From contig CAWGPP010000024.1 in NCBI GenBank assembly GCA_963824545.1, positions 1 to 64,000 of the forward strand: DNA of 64,000 nt, read 5' to 3'. Position numbers and translations under genes: made by a program. Origin of the DNA: Bog-532 sp963824545. GTDB taxonomy: Bacteria > Actinomycetota > Actinomycetes > Streptosporangiales > Streptosporangiaceae. Shown here one piece after another: positions 63,900 to 64,000 of this stretch. The stretch's first letter is position 1. Each line of letters starts with the position of its first letter. The notes below the pieces were generated by a model, which saw only the letters and a program-made list of their open reading frames with translations, searched no databases and was not told the DNA's origin.

Positions 63900-64000
63900 A
63901 CCGGCAGGGTAACGGCCAGGGGAGTCGAAGGTACGCCTACGGATGCAGAACAATTCCCGCCCAGTCCGGCCGGATCGCCGACTGGTTCACCCCGGTAAAG

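Overview
The window is high-GC actinobacterial chromosome, probably from a soil-dwelling, Streptosporangiales-like lineage. This placement is an inference from many GTG starts, GC-rich third codon positions, a DUF222-HNH protein, a LigD-type polymerase gene, BlaI/M56 pairs, PadR- and GntR-controlled ABC exporters and the actinobacterial ureABCFGD order. No rRNA or tRNA gene, CRISPR array or replication origin was recognised by eye.

Layout. 1-2.9 kb: a divergent pair encoding a SIR2-domain protein and an FRG-domain protein, which looks like a small defence islet; the FRG gene is visibly AT-richer than its surroundings. 3.3-4.4 kb: a scar of an actinomycete conjugative element (coupling-protein 3' end, J-domain gene, serine-recombinase 3' end, all decayed). 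4.6-8.4 kb: two zinc-ribbon membrane proteins followed by a VirD4/HerA-like ATPase, with a convergent membrane protein; I cannot assign this set to a known system. 8.6-17.1 kb: a DUF72 gene, a large multi-HAMP hybrid histidine kinase, and an ANTAR/GAF/PAS/SpoIIE phosphatase next to STAS and anti-sigma kinase genes (partner switching). 17.3-24 kb: methyltransferase, GH127 glycosidase with a frameshift, Pat-type acetyltransferase, RNase Z, DUF222-HNH protein. 24-27.9 kb: FtsX-type ABC exporter under a PadR repressor with a perfect palindromic operator.

28-32.8 kb: polyhydroxyalkanoate region with synthase, broken acetoacetyl-CoA reductase, phasin-like protein and XRE regulator. 32.9-36 kb: DedA protein, BlaI/M56 pair with two tandem operators, TetR gene. 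36-39.9 kb: lipid or steroid degradation set (DUF35, Ltp-like thiolase, acyl-CoA dehydrogenase, TetR regulator, relic of an acyl-CoA synthetase). 39.9-46.3 kb: COG4705-like membrane protein, GntR-controlled ABC-2 exporter, secreted GH15-like protein, XRE relic, secreted G1-type glutamic peptidase.

46.4-52 kb: urease operon ureA-B-C-F-G-D with overlapping genes. ureF carries a 20-copy 18-bp in-frame repeat, a long hairpin and a frameshift; a relic of a second ureD lies downstream. 52-54.7 kb: secreted NlpC/P60 hydrolase, lactonase-like MBL protein, LigC-type DNA ligase. 54.8-59.6 kb: glycerol uptake and catabolism (glpK and glpF on minus, glpD on plus). 59.6-64 kb: an RHH-HTH-RHH DNA-binding protein, DUF1697, LigD-type polymerase, CGNR zinc finger and MmcQ/YjbR proteins.

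Several otherwise intact genes carry a single-base frame change in GC-rich runs (GH127, ureF, VOC, phaB, and perhaps the DUF72 3' end). Either this region is decaying at several places or the assembly has residual indels; raw reads would tell.
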